From Hippopus hippopus (taxonomy: Eukaryota; Mollusca; Bivalvia; Cardiida; Cardiidae): DNA of 64,000 nucleotides. Under the pieces are notes generated by a model, which saw only the letters and a list, made by a program, of their open reading frames with translations, was not told where the DNA came from and did not search any database. Location: the NCBI GenBank assembly GCA_946811185.2, contig OX328105.1, forward strand, positions 46,252,845 through 46,316,844, read 5' to 3'. Made by a program: the position numbers and the translations under genes. Every line of letters starts with the position of its first letter. Positions within the stretch are counted from its first letter, which is position 1. Below, in pieces: positions 62,046-64,000 of the stretch.

Positions 62046-62355
62046 TATGCTAATGCCATCAATATGTAGTGAAACAAAAATTACAAAAGGTTGACATAAA
62101 ATTGCAAGTTCTTATGAGCATGTTTTTCCTTGATATGTATATAGAGTTTTGCATCGTAATTATTTCCTTATTCATTTCAACAGAAAGTATCCATGGCAAG
62201 TCTTTGGGGGAGGGGAGAACATGAGATTCTGCTAGGCATATAAATCAGATAAATGGAAGTCAGAGACTTACTTCTTACACCCAGAAAAGAACTTTTTGCA
62301 TCAAGAGAAATTGGTGGCCTGTTTGTTAAACATGTTTTTCTGTGTAAGTTAATGG

Positions 62356-62566
62356 TTAATCCTTTACCAAACAGTCTGATGTTATAATGATTTTGGAGAC
62401 TTTTGAAAAAATGGTGGGAAAAGGAGAAAATGCTGGTAACCAGTATTTTCTCCTTTTCCTGCAATTTCTTTCATAACCATATCTCACCATTTTAGTCACA
62501 CTGGATTTGTCCTATGCAAATGCTTTCAATTTGGACAAGTTGAAAATCAAGTCCTTTGGTGGTGGA
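62356..62566 (+). repeat. Palindromic TTAA MITE
   Basis: TTAATCCTTTACCAAACAG start. GGTGGGAAAAGGAGAAAATG / TTTTCTCCTTTTCCTGC hairpin. Eroded right end. Confidence 0.7.
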
Positions 62567-62784
62567 TTTACAATTCGGGATTCTTGGTTTGATCTCGTTG
62601 GGTGCCCTAGCGCTCATGAGAGTGTCTTTTGGCAGGGCAGTGCACAGCCCCAGCCTAGTGCTGGTGAAACCAAAGCAACACTGAAATTAGTGAGCCAAGG
62701 CAGTGATGTGACAAAAATAATTTTGTTGTGGTATATGCATCAGCCAACAAAAAATCTTTTTATTTCAGAGAGGAAAACATTCTT

Positions 62785-63046
62785 TGTGTTGGAGTTTAAT
62801 GCCATTTCACAGCTTAAGTCATATCGCAGCAATCAGTGCACCTATGCATGTGTATAGTGACTTTCTTAAACCTGTACCGACAAAACTCTCTATCCAAGCC
62901 ACTGACTACTATTCCCACATACATCACAGGTGAGAGGCAAAAAATTGCCGTGAATAAAGTTAAGCGCAACCAGGTAATGAGCCAGCAACCTTCAGATCAC
63001 GTTTCAGATACGCTAACCACGGAGTTACCCAGCTTGGCTGAGAGGA
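62785..63046 (-). repeat. SINE-like repeat, minus strand
   Basis: GGAGTTTAATGCCATTTCAC at the left resembles the reversed body of the CAATCAATC family. The right end CAACCTTCAGATCACG...GCTAACCACGGAGTTACC is a diverged reversed tRNA-like head. Confidence 0.55.
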
Positions 63047-63570
63047 AAACATGAATGTATGTGTAGTAAGAAGGAAACCATCAGTTTATCACATGTCAAA
63101 TATAATGGTTGCTTCTGTCTTGTATTTATGAAGATTGATTACATATATACAGAATACTATGTTGTAGTAAATTTTCCCACTGCTTTAGTTTGATTTGAGC
63201 AGCGTGAGTTCAGTCTTGGGCATGTCAAAATTTTCTAACACAGCAAAAAATAAAATACAAGCACCAGTAAAGTTACTATAACAAAATATTCCTTTTATTA
63301 TATACCTACAACTTTCAATGACAAAAGTTTGCAAATATTGATATTTTATTCAAAAAAACAGTAAACAAAATGAATATTATATTGTAATATTTTGACCAAT
63401 TTAATTCCAAATCAAATCGATACATAATCCATGAGTGAGTTTTATCATCATACCATATTTGGAACCATATTTCACTGTGTGTAGATACAGATTCTTTTTC
63501 TGTCGTGTGTGATATTTTATTTGCCCACAACACATGTATTTTAGTTGGAAAATTTTCATGTATATAATAA

Positions 63571-63721
63571 AACCCTTTACCACACAGTCCCAAAATTCAA
63601 AGAGAAGGATTTTAAAAGATTTTCCCACAAGGTTTTACCCTTTAAAATTTAAATTCCACCATTCAAGCCATATTTGATTTATTTTCTACAGATGCTTTGA
63701 AAACGTTTGGTATAGAGTTAA
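63571..63721 (+). repeat. MITE lacking its hairpin
   Basis: AACCCTTTACCACACAGTCCC and GTTTGGTATAGAGTTAA ends are present. The central palindrome is reduced to GATTTTCCCACAAGG. Confidence 0.65.
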
Positions 63722-63931
63722 AAGTTATGGTTAGATCAATTCTGTCTTGGATATACATGTATTCATACAGACTGATTACTTATAATATAGCATCAGTGAT
63801 GATAAAGTGTGATTTTGTGCAATGATGGATGAATGATAATTTTGTTGTATTTATGCCCTAAAGGATTTCATTAAATGATAAATATAAGATATGACTGAAT
63901 AGAGATTTTTTCTTTCTTTTTATTCTTTCAG

Positions 63932-64000
63932 TAATACCTATAATTTCCTAGATGCAATCTTTGTATGCATCACCCCCTCAAACAGAGTTGCACCAGGCTA
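63932..64000 (+). other. Possible exon start at the right edge
   Basis: TTTCTTTTTATTCTTTCAG at 63913-63931 is a strong 3' splice site. After it only one frame (starting at the second base, NTYNFLDAIFVCITPSN) stays open to the edge. It may be the first visible exon of the next gene or a distal exon. Only 69 bases are visible. Confidence 0.3.

Overview
The window is animal nuclear DNA, most likely from a marine bivalve mollusc. It is AT-rich, with long GT-AG introns and dense nested transposons. It also carries dispersed repeats I associate with bivalve genomes: the palindromic 'GATCAAGATCAGACTGCAC' repeat, repeats opening with an 'AGCTCACCTGAG' hairpin and closing with 'GGCCATNATGGCCCTCTTG', and tRNA-headed SINEs ending in CAATCAATC. 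No prokaryotic operon, CRISPR array or intact tRNA/rRNA gene is visible. The species is an inference from repeat style.

Layout. 1-5.0 kb: a decayed DIRS-type (tyrosine-recombinase) retroelement on the minus strand, cut by the left edge. 5.0-13.6 kb: a transposase fragment, foldback repeats, SINEs and unrecognised AT-rich DNA. 13.7-15.2 kb: a decayed hAT-like transposase. 15.3-17.1 kb: SINEs. 17.1-20.75 kb: a long-TIR DNA transposon with a 4-bp target duplication, holding further elements in Russian-doll fashion.

21.5-61.4 kb: one host gene, a UBXN4 (erasin-like UBX-domain) orthologue on the plus strand. I could assemble it completely: 12 exons, every junction in phase, 490 codons, from ATG at 21585 to TGA at 61408-61410. 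Its introns make up about 96% of the locus and hold nearly all the other features: over 30 copies of a TTAA-flanked palindromic MITE, two mariners, a 145-bp tandem array, a 2.49-kb long-TIR element, a 3.69-kb element that split a MITE, and a decayed minus-strand coding block. Intron 7 also holds an intact single-ORF six-finger C2H2 zinc-finger gene in the same orientation. 61.4-64 kb: downstream sequence with more MITEs and a SINE, ending in a possible exon start of a following gene.

Function. UBXN4 homologues are ER-membrane adaptors that recruit the p97/VCP ATPase to ER-associated degradation. The zinc-finger ORF is probably a nucleic-acid-binding protein. The rest is mobile or repetitive DNA. 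The most unusual signals are the MITE family with near-perfect 65-67-nt hairpins in introns, the iterated palindromic motifs in the two long-TIR elements, and the nesting order that dates these insertions relative to one another.
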